From Sphingomonadaceae bacterium (GTDB lineage Bacteria; Pseudomonadota; Alphaproteobacteria; Sphingomonadales; Sphingomonadaceae): a stretch of 64,000 nt of DNA. This document shows positions 10,940-19,765 of this stretch, piece after piece. A model generated the notes under the pieces. It was not told the DNA's origin. It worked only from the letters and a program-made list of their open reading frames with translations, and did not search any database. The position numbers and the translations under genes are program-made. Location of the stretch: assembly GCA_947451145.1 (NCBI GenBank), contig CANFXW010000009.1, positions 1-64,000 on the forward strand. The letters are read 5' to 3'. Position 1 is the first letter of the stretch; each line of letters opens with the position of its first letter.

Positions 10940-11680
10940 TCAGACCGTTTCGCACAGCGTGGCAACGGTGCGCAGCAAGACTGCCACATCCGCTGGCCGC
11001 GACAGGCGGTGATCGCCGTCCTTGATCAGCTGCACCTGCACATCGGCTGAACGCAGGTCTTCGGCCAGCTGCAAGGCGACGTGCCAGGGCACATCGGGAT
11101 CGGCCTGACCCTGGATCAGCCGCACCGGGCAATCGAGTTCAATTTCCTTGCCGAGCAGCAGATTGCTCTGCCCGTCGGCCCAAAAGCCCGGAAAGGTCGG
11201 CGTCGGCTGCGGGCCATAGGCGTTTTCCTCGAGCACCACCTCGCCCGCGAGCAGTTCGGCCTGCTGCTCGTCGCTGAAGCCCCAGGCGGTGAAATCGGGC
11301 GCGGCGGCAATGCCGATCAGGCCCGCCAGTTGCTCGCCCAGTTCCAGCCCGGCGAGCAGCATCAGCCAGCCGCCCATTGAAGAGCCGATCAGGATCACCG
11401 GCCCGGTCACCCGCGCCGCAATCAGCGCCAGCACCTCGCCGCGCCATTTGCTGAGCGTGCCATCTGCGAATTGGCCCGGACTTTCCCCACAGCCCGAATA
11501 GTCAAGCAACAGGCAGGCGCGGCCTTGCCCGGTCGCCCAGTCAAACAGCGCAGTGGCTTTGGAGCCTGCCATGTCGGACATATAGCCTGGCAGGAATACC
11601 AGCGTCGGGCCGGTTCCCCCGGTGTGGCGGAAGGCAATTTGGCGGCCATCGGGGAGGAGATGGAATTGGGTTTCGCTCAT
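10940..11680 (-). CDS. Alpha/beta hydrolase
   Basis: This 246-aa cytoplasmic serine hydrolase has the complete triad pattern. The nucleophile elbow is GSSMGG (Ser near residue 101), the acid lies in GQADPDVPW, and the histidine in DGDHRLSR near the C-terminus. The N-terminal GGTGPTLVFLPGYMSDMAGS carries the oxyanion-hole region. The fold resembles the ABHD10-type thioesterase/esterase group; the substrate is unknown. It is the first gene of the operon with the TPR and LLM genes. The start ATG at 11680 is preceded by GGGAGGGC, a good ribosome binding site. Confidence 0.88.
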   Translation of the reverse strand: MSETQFHLLPDGRQIAFRHTGGTGPTLVFLPGYMSDMAGSKATALFDWATGQGRACLLLDYSGCGESPGQFADGTLSKWRGEVLALIAARVTGPVILIGSSMGGWLMLLAGLELGEQLAGLIGIAAAPDFTAWGFSDEQQAELLAGEVVLEENAYGPQPTPTFPGFWADGQSNLLLGKEIELDCPVRLIQGQADPDVPWHVALQLAEDLRSADVQVQLIKDGDHRLSRPADVAVLLRTVATLCETV

Positions 11681-11707
11681 GCCCTCCCCATGCCCCGCCC
11701 GCCCCGA

Positions 11708-11899
11708 TCAGTCACGCTCGAAAATCTGCTCGATCGCCAGCGCAAAAGCATCGGCAATGCGGAAGGCGAGAGGGAGCGAGGGATCGTAGCGACCGGTTTC
11801 AATGGCGTTGACCGATTGCCGCGAGACCTCCAGTCGCTCGGCCAGATCCTGCTGGCTCCACCCGCGCTCGGCGCGCAGGACTTTGAGACGGTTCTTCAT
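11708..11899 (-). CDS. Small XRE-family HTH regulator
   Basis: This 63-aa protein is almost entirely a Cro/CI-type helix-turn-helix (MKNRLKVLRAERGWSQQDLA, then VSRQSVNAIETGRYDPS). It ends with the family tail LAFRIADAFALAIEQIF. It belongs to the YozG-like group of minimal regulators that are usually encoded beside a small membrane protein. Its ATG overlaps the stop of the upstream membrane-protein gene by 4 nt (11896-11899), so the two are co-translated. Autoregulation through the repeat pair at 12338-12387 is inferred. Confidence 0.9.
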   Translation of the reverse strand: MKNRLKVLRAERGWSQQDLAERLEVSRQSVNAIETGRYDPSLPLAFRIADAFALAIEQIFERD

Positions 11900-12318
11900 T
11901 GGCAGGACACCGAGGAACCGAGGGTGATGCGGTTATAGAGGTCACCTACACCCAGCCCCATGAACCAGAAGAACGCCGCGCCGAACCCGCCGGTGCCCTT
12001 GGCGACCAGATCGAAGTTCTGGAGGAATTCCCAGACCGTTACGATGGTCAGGCAAAAACCGGTGGCGACGAGACACTGGCGCACGTGGAGCAGTTTCACG
12101 AATTCGTCGGTCTCCTCGACGATCAACCGCATCACTGCCCAGAATACGCCGATGACCGGCAGAGCAGGGGCAACCGCGAGGGCATAGGCAACTGGCCCGT
12201 GCGGCGGATTGTGCCGGAACAGGCTGACGGTAGCGTAGAGCACGGCGACATAGATGCTCATCAGCACGAACAGTCGGGTGACATATCGGCGCGATGCCGG
12301 GGACATTGTGCGGGTCAT
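11896..12318 (-). CDS. Four-helix membrane protein, partner of the XRE regulator
   Basis: This 140-aa protein has about four predicted transmembrane helices: LFVLMSIYVAVLYATVSLF, VAYALAVAPALPVIGVFWAV, CLVATGFCLTIVTVWEFL and FGAAFFWFMGLGVGDLYNRI. The loop VEETDEFVKLLHVRQ between helices 2 and 3 is acidic. No enzymatic motif is seen. The start at 12318 has a near-perfect ribosome site (AAGGAG, 12325-12330 complement). Pairing of such a protein with a tiny XRE regulator is a recurrent bacterial arrangement; the membrane protein may modulate the regulator, but this is inference. Confidence 0.85.
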   Translation of the reverse strand: MTRTMSPASRRYVTRLFVLMSIYVAVLYATVSLFRHNPPHGPVAYALAVAPALPVIGVFWAVMRLIVEETDEFVKLLHVRQCLVATGFCLTIVTVWEFLQNFDLVAKGTGGFGAAFFWFMGLGVGDLYNRITLGSSVSCQ

Positions 12319-12337
12319 GGAAAGCTCCTTTGCTAAA

Positions 12338-12387
12338 TTGACAAGCTACCTTTACACGCGATTCGCGATGCTTGTCAAGTGACCTTT
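12338..12387 (-). promoter_or_regulatory. Promoter with two operator half-repeats for the XRE/membrane protein operon
   Basis: Reading the minus strand, two 16-base direct repeats of form AAAGGTnnCTTGnCAA lie at 12387-12372 and 12353-12338, 34 bp apart, which is close to three helical turns. The distal copy contains TTGACA (12378-12373), a consensus -35 box. TGTAAA (12356-12351), 16 bp further, can serve as -10. The repeats therefore overlap the -35 box and flank the -10. This fits a repressor site, most simply for the XRE protein encoded in the same operon. Confidence 0.65.
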
Positions 12388-12482
12388 CCATAATGGAAAT
12401 GAGCCTTGTCGCCCCATGCGGCAATAACGCTTTGTTGACCGCCGCTTGCTATGGCCCGGCGCAGCAGATTGCAGGGGCGGGA

Positions 12483-13784
12483 ATGGACAAGGTGATCCAC
12501 TGGTTCGGCACCAAACGGGGCGCGCTCGCGTGGCTCTGGGGGCTGTTCATTGTGCCCAGACTGGCGCTGGTCCTGCTGGGTGTGGAGCCGACTTCGGATG
12601 CCGCGTGGTATTATTCGCGCGCTGAAAAGTTGGCCGCCGGGCTCGGCTATCTCGGCGATCATGGCGCGCCGACCGCCTATTGGCCGGTGGGCTGGCCCTT
12701 GTCGCTGTCGGTGCCGTTCTCGCTGTTTGGTGCCTCGCCGCTGGTAGTGGGCCTGTTCAATCTGGGCACTGCCGTGCTGGGCGGCTGGCTCTTGTATGAC
12801 CTTGCGCGGCGGATTGGCGGATCGGAGCTGGCGGCGCGCACGGCGCTGCTGCTGTTTGCGGTCTATCCCAACGCCATCGCTTATGTCCCGCTGGCGCTTA
12901 CCGAGGTGTTTTACACCACCCTGCTGCTGGCGATCTGCTGGCTGCTGGTAGGGAATCGCAAGGCTTGGGCGCTGGTTCTGGCCGGACTGCTGCTTGGCCT
13001 CGCCACGCTGGTCAAGGCGCAGACGCTGGTGGTCGTGCCGCTGATTCTCGGCATCGAACTGCTCGGGAAAGAGGGATTCTGGCGCAGGCTGCCTGCGGCT
13101 TGTGCGAAGTTTGCCGCGCTGATCGCGCTTGCCGCGCTGGTCGTTGCGCCGTGGACGATCCGCAACCATCGCGAGCTGGGCCACTGGGTTGCGGTCTCGA
13201 CCAACGGCGGCGCAACGCTGCTTGCCAGCAACAACGATACCGCACGCGGCGACTTCACGCCGCAGGACCCCACCTTCGCTGCTTATGACGCGCGCAAGGG
13301 CGGTGATGAAGTGCTGCACGATGCCGAGGGCAAGGCGCTCGGGATGGCATGGATCAAGGCGCATCCCGTGCGCTTCGTCCAGCTGATCCCGCTCAAACTG
13401 TTCCGCCTCTGGGGTCCGGATGGCGAGGGCGAATGGGCCTATCAGGGCGGCTATCCCCGCTATGGCGAATTCGAAACCACTTTCCGCGCGGTGCGACTGG
13501 CCAATCAGGGGTACTATGTCCTGCTGCTGCTCGGCTTTGCCATTGCCGCGCTGGTCCAGCTGATGCGGCGCTGGAAGGCCCCGAAAAGACCTGGCGTGCG
13601 GCTGATCGGCTGGTGGGCGCTGCCCTATGGCATCGCCGCCTATCCCAGCGGCATCGCCGTGGTGTTCAGCGGGCAATCGCGGTTCCACTATCCGGTAATG
13701 CCCTTTGTCTGCCTTGCTTGCGGCTGGCTTCTGGCGGACTGCTGGGTGCGGCGCAGGACTGCGGAACTCGCTGCTATCGCTTAG
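12483..13784 (+). CDS. Glycosyltransferase family 39-type integral membrane protein
   Basis: This 433-aa polytopic membrane protein of the PMT/ArnT (GT39/GT83-like) superfamily transfers sugars from polyprenyl-phosphate donors on the periplasmic side. The first luminal loop has the hallmark acidic residue (GVEPTSDAAWYYSRAEKLAA), followed by YLGDHGAPTAYWPVGWP. Many hydrophobic helices follow. The start ATG at 12483 follows AGGGGCGGGA. The acceptor is unknown. It is divergent from the XRE pair and followed by the first copy of the 168-bp repeat. Confidence 0.82.
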   Translation: MDKVIHWFGTKRGALAWLWGLFIVPRLALVLLGVEPTSDAAWYYSRAEKLAAGLGYLGDHGAPTAYWPVGWPLSLSVPFSLFGASPLVVGLFNLGTAVLGGWLLYDLARRIGGSELAARTALLLFAVYPNAIAYVPLALTEVFYTTLLLAICWLLVGNRKAWALVLAGLLLGLATLVKAQTLVVVPLILGIELLGKEGFWRRLPAACAKFAALIALAALVVAPWTIRNHRELGHWVAVSTNGGATLLASNNDTARGDFTPQDPTFAAYDARKGGDEVLHDAEGKALGMAWIKAHPVRFVQLIPLKLFRLWGPDGEGEWAYQGGYPRYGEFETTFRAVRLANQGYYVLLLLGFAIAALVQLMRRWKAPKRPGVRLIGWWALPYGIAAYPSGIAVVFSGQSRFHYPVMPFVCLACGWLLADCWVRRRTAELAAIA

Positions 13785-13800
13785 GTGGTCAAAGAAGAAG

Positions 13801-13967
13801 TTCGCGCAAAGGCGCAAAGAGGAAAAGGGGGCGCAAAGGTATCGCTTGCGGCTATGCCGCTGTTCACTCTTACGGCATGCCAAGTTGGAACGTCAGCGAT
13901 GATAGAGGGGGCCTGCGGCGCAACAGCAGCACTCTGCGCCTTTTTCTTCTTTGCGCCTTTGCGCGAA
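13801..13967. repeat. Dispersed repeat copy A with inverted ends
   Basis: This 167-bp element is bounded by a perfect 20-bp inverted repeat: TTCGCGCAAAGGCGCAAAGA at 13801-13820 and its reverse complement at 13948-13967. Inside, another GCGCAAAGG copy and a GCGGC...GCCGC hairpin can be seen. Two further copies of similar size occur at 26756 and 32758, all in intergenic DNA. It encodes no protein. The form is that of a non-autonomous palindromic repeat (MITE- or REPIN-like). No target-site duplication is evident at the edges. Confidence 0.8.
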
Positions 13968-14040
13968 CCTGAATGAGCATTTGGTTGCCGCGCGCACAGC
14001 GGCTTGAAGCCTACGCGCCCCTGCTTTAGGGGCTTGGCCT

Positions 14041-16038
14041 ATGTCAGATATGTTCAAGATCAGCCTTCCCGATGGTTCGGTGCGCGAAATGCCTGCCGGT
14101 TCCTCTCCCGCCGATGTTGCCGCGGCGATCGGCCCCGGCCTCGCCAAGGCCGCGCTGGCCGCGCGCGTTGATGGCGAGCTGGTTGACCTCACCCGGCCCT
14201 TCACCGGCGATGCCAGCCTCGCTCTGGTCACTTCGCGCGATGAGGCCGAAGCGCTTGATCTGGCCCGCCATGACTTTGCCCACGTGCTGGCTGAAGCCGT
14301 GCAGGCGCTGTTCCCGGGGACGCAGATCACCTTTGGCCCTTCGACCGACGATGGTTTTTACTACGACTTCGCACCGAAGGATCGCCCCTTCACCGACGAA
14401 GACCTGCCGGCGATCGAAGCCGAAATGCGCAAGATCATTGCTGCCGACAAGCCGCTGCGTCGCGAGGTGTGGGACCGCGAACAGCTGATCAGCCGCTGGC
14501 AGCAGCAGGGCGAAAGCTTCAAGGCCGAATGGGCAGCCGAACTGCCCGGTGACGAACCGCTGACGGTCTATTGGTCGGGCGATGACTGGCTCGACATGTG
14601 CCGCGGGCCGCATCTGCCCGCCACCGGCAAGCTCGATCCCGCCGCCTTCAAGCTGACCCGCGTTTCGGGCGCCTATTGGCGCGGTGACCAGAACAACGCG
14701 ATGCTTTCCCGCATCTATGGCACCGGCTGGCTCAACAAGAAGCAGCTGGGCGAGCATCTGACCCGGCTGGAAGAGGCCGCCAAGCGCGATCATCGCAAGC
14801 TGGGGCAGGAGATGGACCTGTTCCACCTGCAGGCCGAGGCGCACGGATCGGTGTTCTGGCACCCGAACGGCTATGTCATCTACCGCGCGCTTGAGGATTA
14901 TATGCGCCGCGCGGTGCTGAAGGCGGACTGCAAGGAAGTCAAAACCCCGCAGGTGATGGACGCGCGCCAGTGGGAACAGTCCGGCCACTGGGGCAAGTAC
15001 CGCGAAGCCATGTTCGTCATTCCTGACGAAGTGCCGAACACCGAAGATGACGGCCCGCTGGTCTCGAACGATGCCGACTGGATGGCGCTCAAGCCGATGA
15101 ACTGCCCGGCGCACGTGCTGATCTTCCGTCAGGGCATCAAGAGCTACCGCGACCTGCCGCTGCGTATTGTGGAGAACGGCTGCTGCCACCGCAACGAACC
15201 GCACGGCGCGCTGCACGGGCTGATGCGCGTGCGCCAGTTCACGCAGGATGACGGCCACATCTTCTGCCGCGAAGACCAGATCGTTGAGGAAGTGCGCAAT
15301 TTCTGCGCGCTGGCCGACCGGGTCTACAAGGACTTCGGCTTCACCTATGCGATCAAGCTCGCGCTGCGCCCGGAAAACCGCTTCGGCACCGAAGAGATGT
15401 GGGACAAGGCCGAAAACGAGCTGCGCGATGCCGTGGCTGCAGCGGGGCTCAACACACCCGAATATGGCTGGGAAGAACTGCCCGGCGAAGGCGCCTTCTA
15501 TGCGCCCAAGCTCGAATGGCATCTGACCGACGCGATTGGCCGCACCTGGCAGGTCGGCACGATCCAGTCTGACCGCGTGCTGCCCGAGCGGCTGGATGCG
15601 AGCTACATCGGCGAGGACGGCGGCAAGCACCGCCCTGTCATGCTCCACCGCGCGATCTTCGGTTCTTACGAGCGCTTTATCGGCATCCTGATCGAGCATT
15701 TCGCCGGCAAACTGCCTGTCTGGCTCGCCCCGGTGCAGGCCGTGGTGGCGACGATTGTTTCGGACGCCGATGACTATGCCGCAGAGGTTACGGCACAGCT
15801 TCGCGCGGCTGGTATTCGCGTGGAAACCGATCTCCGCAACGAGAAGATCAACTACAAGGTTCGCGAACACTCTCTCGCCAAGGTTCCGCACCTGCTGGTG
15901 GTCGGCAAGCGCGAGGCCGAGGAAGGCACTGTCGCCGTCCGCACGCTGGGCGCGGAATACCAGAAGGTGATGACGCTGGCCGAGGCGATTGCCATGCTGA
16001 AGCACGAGGCGACTGCGCCGGATCTGCTGCAGGCTTGA
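14041..16038 (+). CDS. thrS: Threonyl-tRNA synthetase
   Basis: This 665-aa class II synthetase charges tRNA-Thr. An N-terminal TGS domain (residues ~1-65) is followed by the editing/SAD domain with [20 protein letters not shown] (HxxxH type). The class II core carries motif 2 ([20 protein letters not shown]) and motif 3 ([21 protein letters not shown]). The C-terminal anticodon-binding domain contains [13 protein letters not shown]. Length and motifs are complete. The downstream TSUP gene overlaps its stop by 4 nt. No leader structure typical of threonine attenuation was recognised. Confidence 0.97.
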   Translation: MSDMFKISLPDGSVREMPAGSSPADVAAAIGPGLAKAALAARVDGELVDLTRPFTGDASLALVTSRDEAEALDLARHDFAHVLAEAVQALFPGTQITFGPSTDDGFYYDFAPKDRPFTDEDLPAIEAEMRKIIAADKPLRREVWDREQLISRWQQQGESFKAEWAAELPGDEPLTVYWSGDDWLDMCRGPHLPATGKLDPAAFKLTRVSGAYWRGDQNNAMLSRIYGTGWLNKKQLGEHLTRLEEAAKRDHRKLGQEMDLFHLQAEAHGSVFWHPNGYVIYRALEDYMRRAVLKADCKEVKTPQVMDARQWEQSGHWGKYREAMFVIPDEVPNTEDDGPLVSNDADWMALKPMNCPAHVLIFRQGIKSYRDLPLRIVENGCCHRNEPHGALHGLMRVRQFTQDDGHIFCREDQIVEEVRNFCALADRVYKDFGFTYAIKLALRPENRFGTEEMWDKAENELRDAVAAAGLNTPEYGWEELPGEGAFYAPKLEWHLTDAIGRTWQVGTIQSDRVLPERLDASYIGEDGGKHRPVMLHRAIFGSYERFIGILIEHFAGKLPVWLAPVQAVVATIVSDADDYAAEVTAQLRAAGIRVETDLRNEKINYKVREHSLAKVPHLLVVGKREAEEGTVAVRTLGAEYQKVMTLAEAIAMLKHEATAPDLLQA

Positions 16039-16778
16039 TTCTGGGAATCACCTGGGGCGCGATTGCGCTGGGGCTGGCGGCGACTCTGGTTGCCGGTTTC
16101 GTGCGCGGGCTGGCCGGGTTTGGGCTGGCGATCATGCTGGTGCCGGTGCTCAGCCTTGCGATTCCTCCGGCGGAAGCCGTGGTGGTCGGCAACTGGCTGG
16201 GGTTCATGATCAGCTTCCTCGGCGTGCGCAAGCAGATCGCCGATACCGAAAAGTCGGCATGGGTGATCGCCGGGGTTGCCCTGCTGACGATCCCGCTCGG
16301 CGTGCTGGCGCTTGGTGCGGTGGGCGGACCGGTGGCGCGGCTGGTTATCGCGCTGATCGCCATCGCGGCTTTCATCGCCGTGATCCTGCCGCCCAAGCCG
16401 CACCATAAACCGGGGACGAAAGAGACCGTGGCGACCGGCATGGCCTCGGGCCTGCTCGCCGGTTTTGCCGCCATGCCGGGGCCGCCGATTGTGCCCTATT
16501 ACCTGCGGCGCGAAATTGCGCCGGCCGTGGCGCGGGCCTCGATGATGTCGATTTTTCTCGTGACGCAAGGCGCGGGAATTCTCGTTGCGGTGTTCCTCGG
16601 CACGGCGACATGGCGCGAGCTGTGGATTGCGCTGGCGCTCTATCCGGCGGTGGTGCTGGGCAACCATTTCGGCGCGCGCGCATTCGGGCGAATCAACCCG
16701 AAGGTGTGGCGCTATCTGGCTGGTGGTGTGCTGGGCGCAGCGGCGCTGGCCGCGCTGATCAAGCTGCTAAAGGCTTAG
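16035..16778 (+). CDS. TSUP (TauE/SafE) family membrane transporter
   Basis: This 247-aa protein has about eight hydrophobic helices and the TSUP signature near the start: [20 protein letters not shown] (residues ~22-41). The repeat counterpart is [19 protein letters not shown]. Family members export sulfite, sulfoacetate or other organic anions; the substrate here is not known. The start appears to be TTG at 16035, in a TTGA overlap with the thrS stop, so expression is probably coupled to thrS. Convergent with the following minus-strand genes. Confidence 0.85.
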   Translation: MILGITWGAIALGLAATLVAGFVRGLAGFGLAIMLVPVLSLAIPPAEAVVVGNWLGFMISFLGVRKQIADTEKSAWVIAGVALLTIPLGVLALGAVGGPVARLVIALIAIAAFIAVILPPKPHHKPGTKETVATGMASGLLAGFAAMPGPPIVPYYLRREIAPAVARASMMSIFLVTQGAGILVAVFLGTATWRELWIALALYPAVVLGNHFGARAFGRINPKVWRYLAGGVLGAAALAALIKLLKA

Positions 16779-16903
16779 AACGGCAGCGGCTTGCCCGCGA
16801 GGATCAACGCCATGGCGCAACCGATCACAATCATCGCGCGCGGCAGATCGGCCAGCGGCAGACGCTGCGGGATGTTCATGGAAAGGGCGATGACTCGGGC
16901 CAT
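16775..16903 (-). CDS. Possible 42-aa single-helix membrane peptide
   Basis: The frame encodes a short protein with one hydrophobic helix: it starts MARVIALSMNIPQ, and the helix region is [19 protein letters not shown] at the C-terminus. It overlaps the TSUP stop codon by 4 nt on the opposite strand. No convincing ribosome site precedes either ATG (16903 or 16879). It could be a real small protein or a chance frame. It is listed because it would otherwise leave about 200 bp without a gene. Confidence 0.3.
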   Translation of the reverse strand: MARVIALSMNIPQRLPLADLPRAMIVIGCAMALILAGKPLPF

Positions 16904-16950
16904 GTGCAAGGTAATGCGCCAGAGAATCTTGCCGAACCGTTAAGGACACC

Positions 16951-16979
16951 CGTCGTCCCGGGTCGAGCCCGGGACGACG
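16951..16979. terminator. Perfect GC-rich palindrome downstream of agmatine deiminase gene
   Basis: CGTCGTCCCGGG (16951-16962) and CCCGGGACGACG (16968-16979) form a 12-bp perfect stem with a 5-nt loop. It starts 2 bp after the stop of the minus-strand agmatine deiminase gene. This sequence type is a well-known dispersed alphaproteobacterial palindrome. It lacks a T-tract, so termination or transcript-end protection is inferred. Confidence 0.65.
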
Positions 16980-16980
16980 A

Positions 16981-17970
16981 TTATGCCGAAGGCATCTGCT
17001 GGCTGGCACAATGGAATGACCCACCGCCCGCCAACACGGCATCGGCCAGAACGCCCACACAATCACGATCCGGGAACAGCGCGGCAATCGCCGCCACCCC
17101 TTCGGCATCGTGCACCGTGCCATAGGTCGGCACGACCACCAGCTTCGAGGTTATGCAGAAGTTCATGTAGCTGGCAGGCTCAATCCGGCCATCCGTTTCC
17201 ACCCGGCCCGGCGATGGCACCTCGCGCACTGCCAGGCCAAATTCCTCGGCGCGCGCCTTGGCGTCGGCATAGATGCCTGCGTTGGGATCATCGCTGCCGT
17301 TGGCGCGTGGCACAGCGAGCACGCCGGGGGCAACAAAGCGCGCGAGGTTATCGACATGGCCGTCGGTATGGTCATTGATCAGGCCATCGCCCAGCCACAG
17401 CACCCGTTCGAACCCGAGATCGCGCTCCAGCCGCAGCTCGATTTCTCCGCGCGAGTGCTGGGGGTTGCGGTTGGGGTTGAGCAGGCATTGCTCGGTGGTA
17501 ACCACCAAACCAGTGCCATCGGTATCGAGCGCCCCGCCTTCGAGAACCCAATCCGACAGTGTCACCGCCAGCCCCGCATCTTCGGCGAGTTCGGCACCAA
17601 TCGTCTGGTCGCCGTGCATCAGATACTTGCCGCCCCAGCCGTTGAAGCCAAAGCGGCGCGCCACCCGCACGTCAGCGGGGCCCGCAACCACCAGCGGCCC
17701 GGTATCGCGCAGCCAGATATCGCCATAGGCGCGCTGCTCGATTTTCACCGCGCCCGAAACCAGCGCCTGCGCCCGCGCCGCATTGGCTTCATCGCGCACG
17801 ATCAGCCGCACTTCCTGCCCGCTCTCCGCCACGGCACTGGCGAAAGCGGCGATCTGTTCCTGCGCGGCGCCGAGGAAGCCCGGCCACTCAACCGGATCGT
17901 GCGGGAATCCGATCCACAGCCAGTCCTGCGGATGCCACTCCGGCGGCATCCGCAGCATAGGATAGGTCAT
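16981..17970 (-). CDS. aguA: Agmatine deiminase family protein
   Basis: This 329-aa porphyromonas-type peptidylarginine deiminase/agmatine deiminase hydrolyses agmatine to N-carbamoylputrescine and ammonia. Conserved elements are present in order: YGDIWLRDTGP (residues ~82-92), WVLEGGALDTDGTG, the HxDxH-like NDHTDGHVDNLARF, and the catalytic cysteine in GGGSFHCASQQ (Cys321). Length is slightly below the ~345-370 aa common in the family. No N-carbamoylputrescine amidase gene is adjacent. Its ATG is 3 bp after the M28 peptidase stop, so the two form an operon. Confidence 0.9.
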   Translation of the reverse strand: MTYPMLRMPPEWHPQDWLWIGFPHDPVEWPGFLGAAQEQIAAFASAVAESGQEVRLIVRDEANAARAQALVSGAVKIEQRAYGDIWLRDTGPLVVAGPADVRVARRFGFNGWGGKYLMHGDQTIGAELAEDAGLAVTLSDWVLEGGALDTDGTGLVVTTEQCLLNPNRNPQHSRGEIELRLERDLGFERVLWLGDGLINDHTDGHVDNLARFVAPGVLAVPRANGSDDPNAGIYADAKARAEEFGLAVREVPSPGRVETDGRIEPASYMNFCITSKLVVVPTYGTVHDAEGVAAIAALFPDRDCVGVLADAVLAGGGSFHCASQQMPSA

Positions 17971-17973
17971 GGG

Positions 17974-19638
<1,665 letters not shown>

Positions 19639-19765
19639 CGGCGACCTTTCGCATGTCTTGCTGCCGCCTGATGCAGGCGGCGAATGGCGCAGGGTGTGGC
19701 AAATAGGCCGGACCAGCGCAAGACACGCTCTTGATCCGGCAACCGTGATAGCGCACTTCAAGGGA

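Noticed and set aside
14044..16005. 653-codon open frame on the minus strand opposite thrS
   Set aside because: thrS has all class II synthetase motifs; the antisense frame is low in complexity and has no family. Long antisense frames also occur opposite the glycosyltransferase, glnE, M28, GH3 and ligase genes in the same way.
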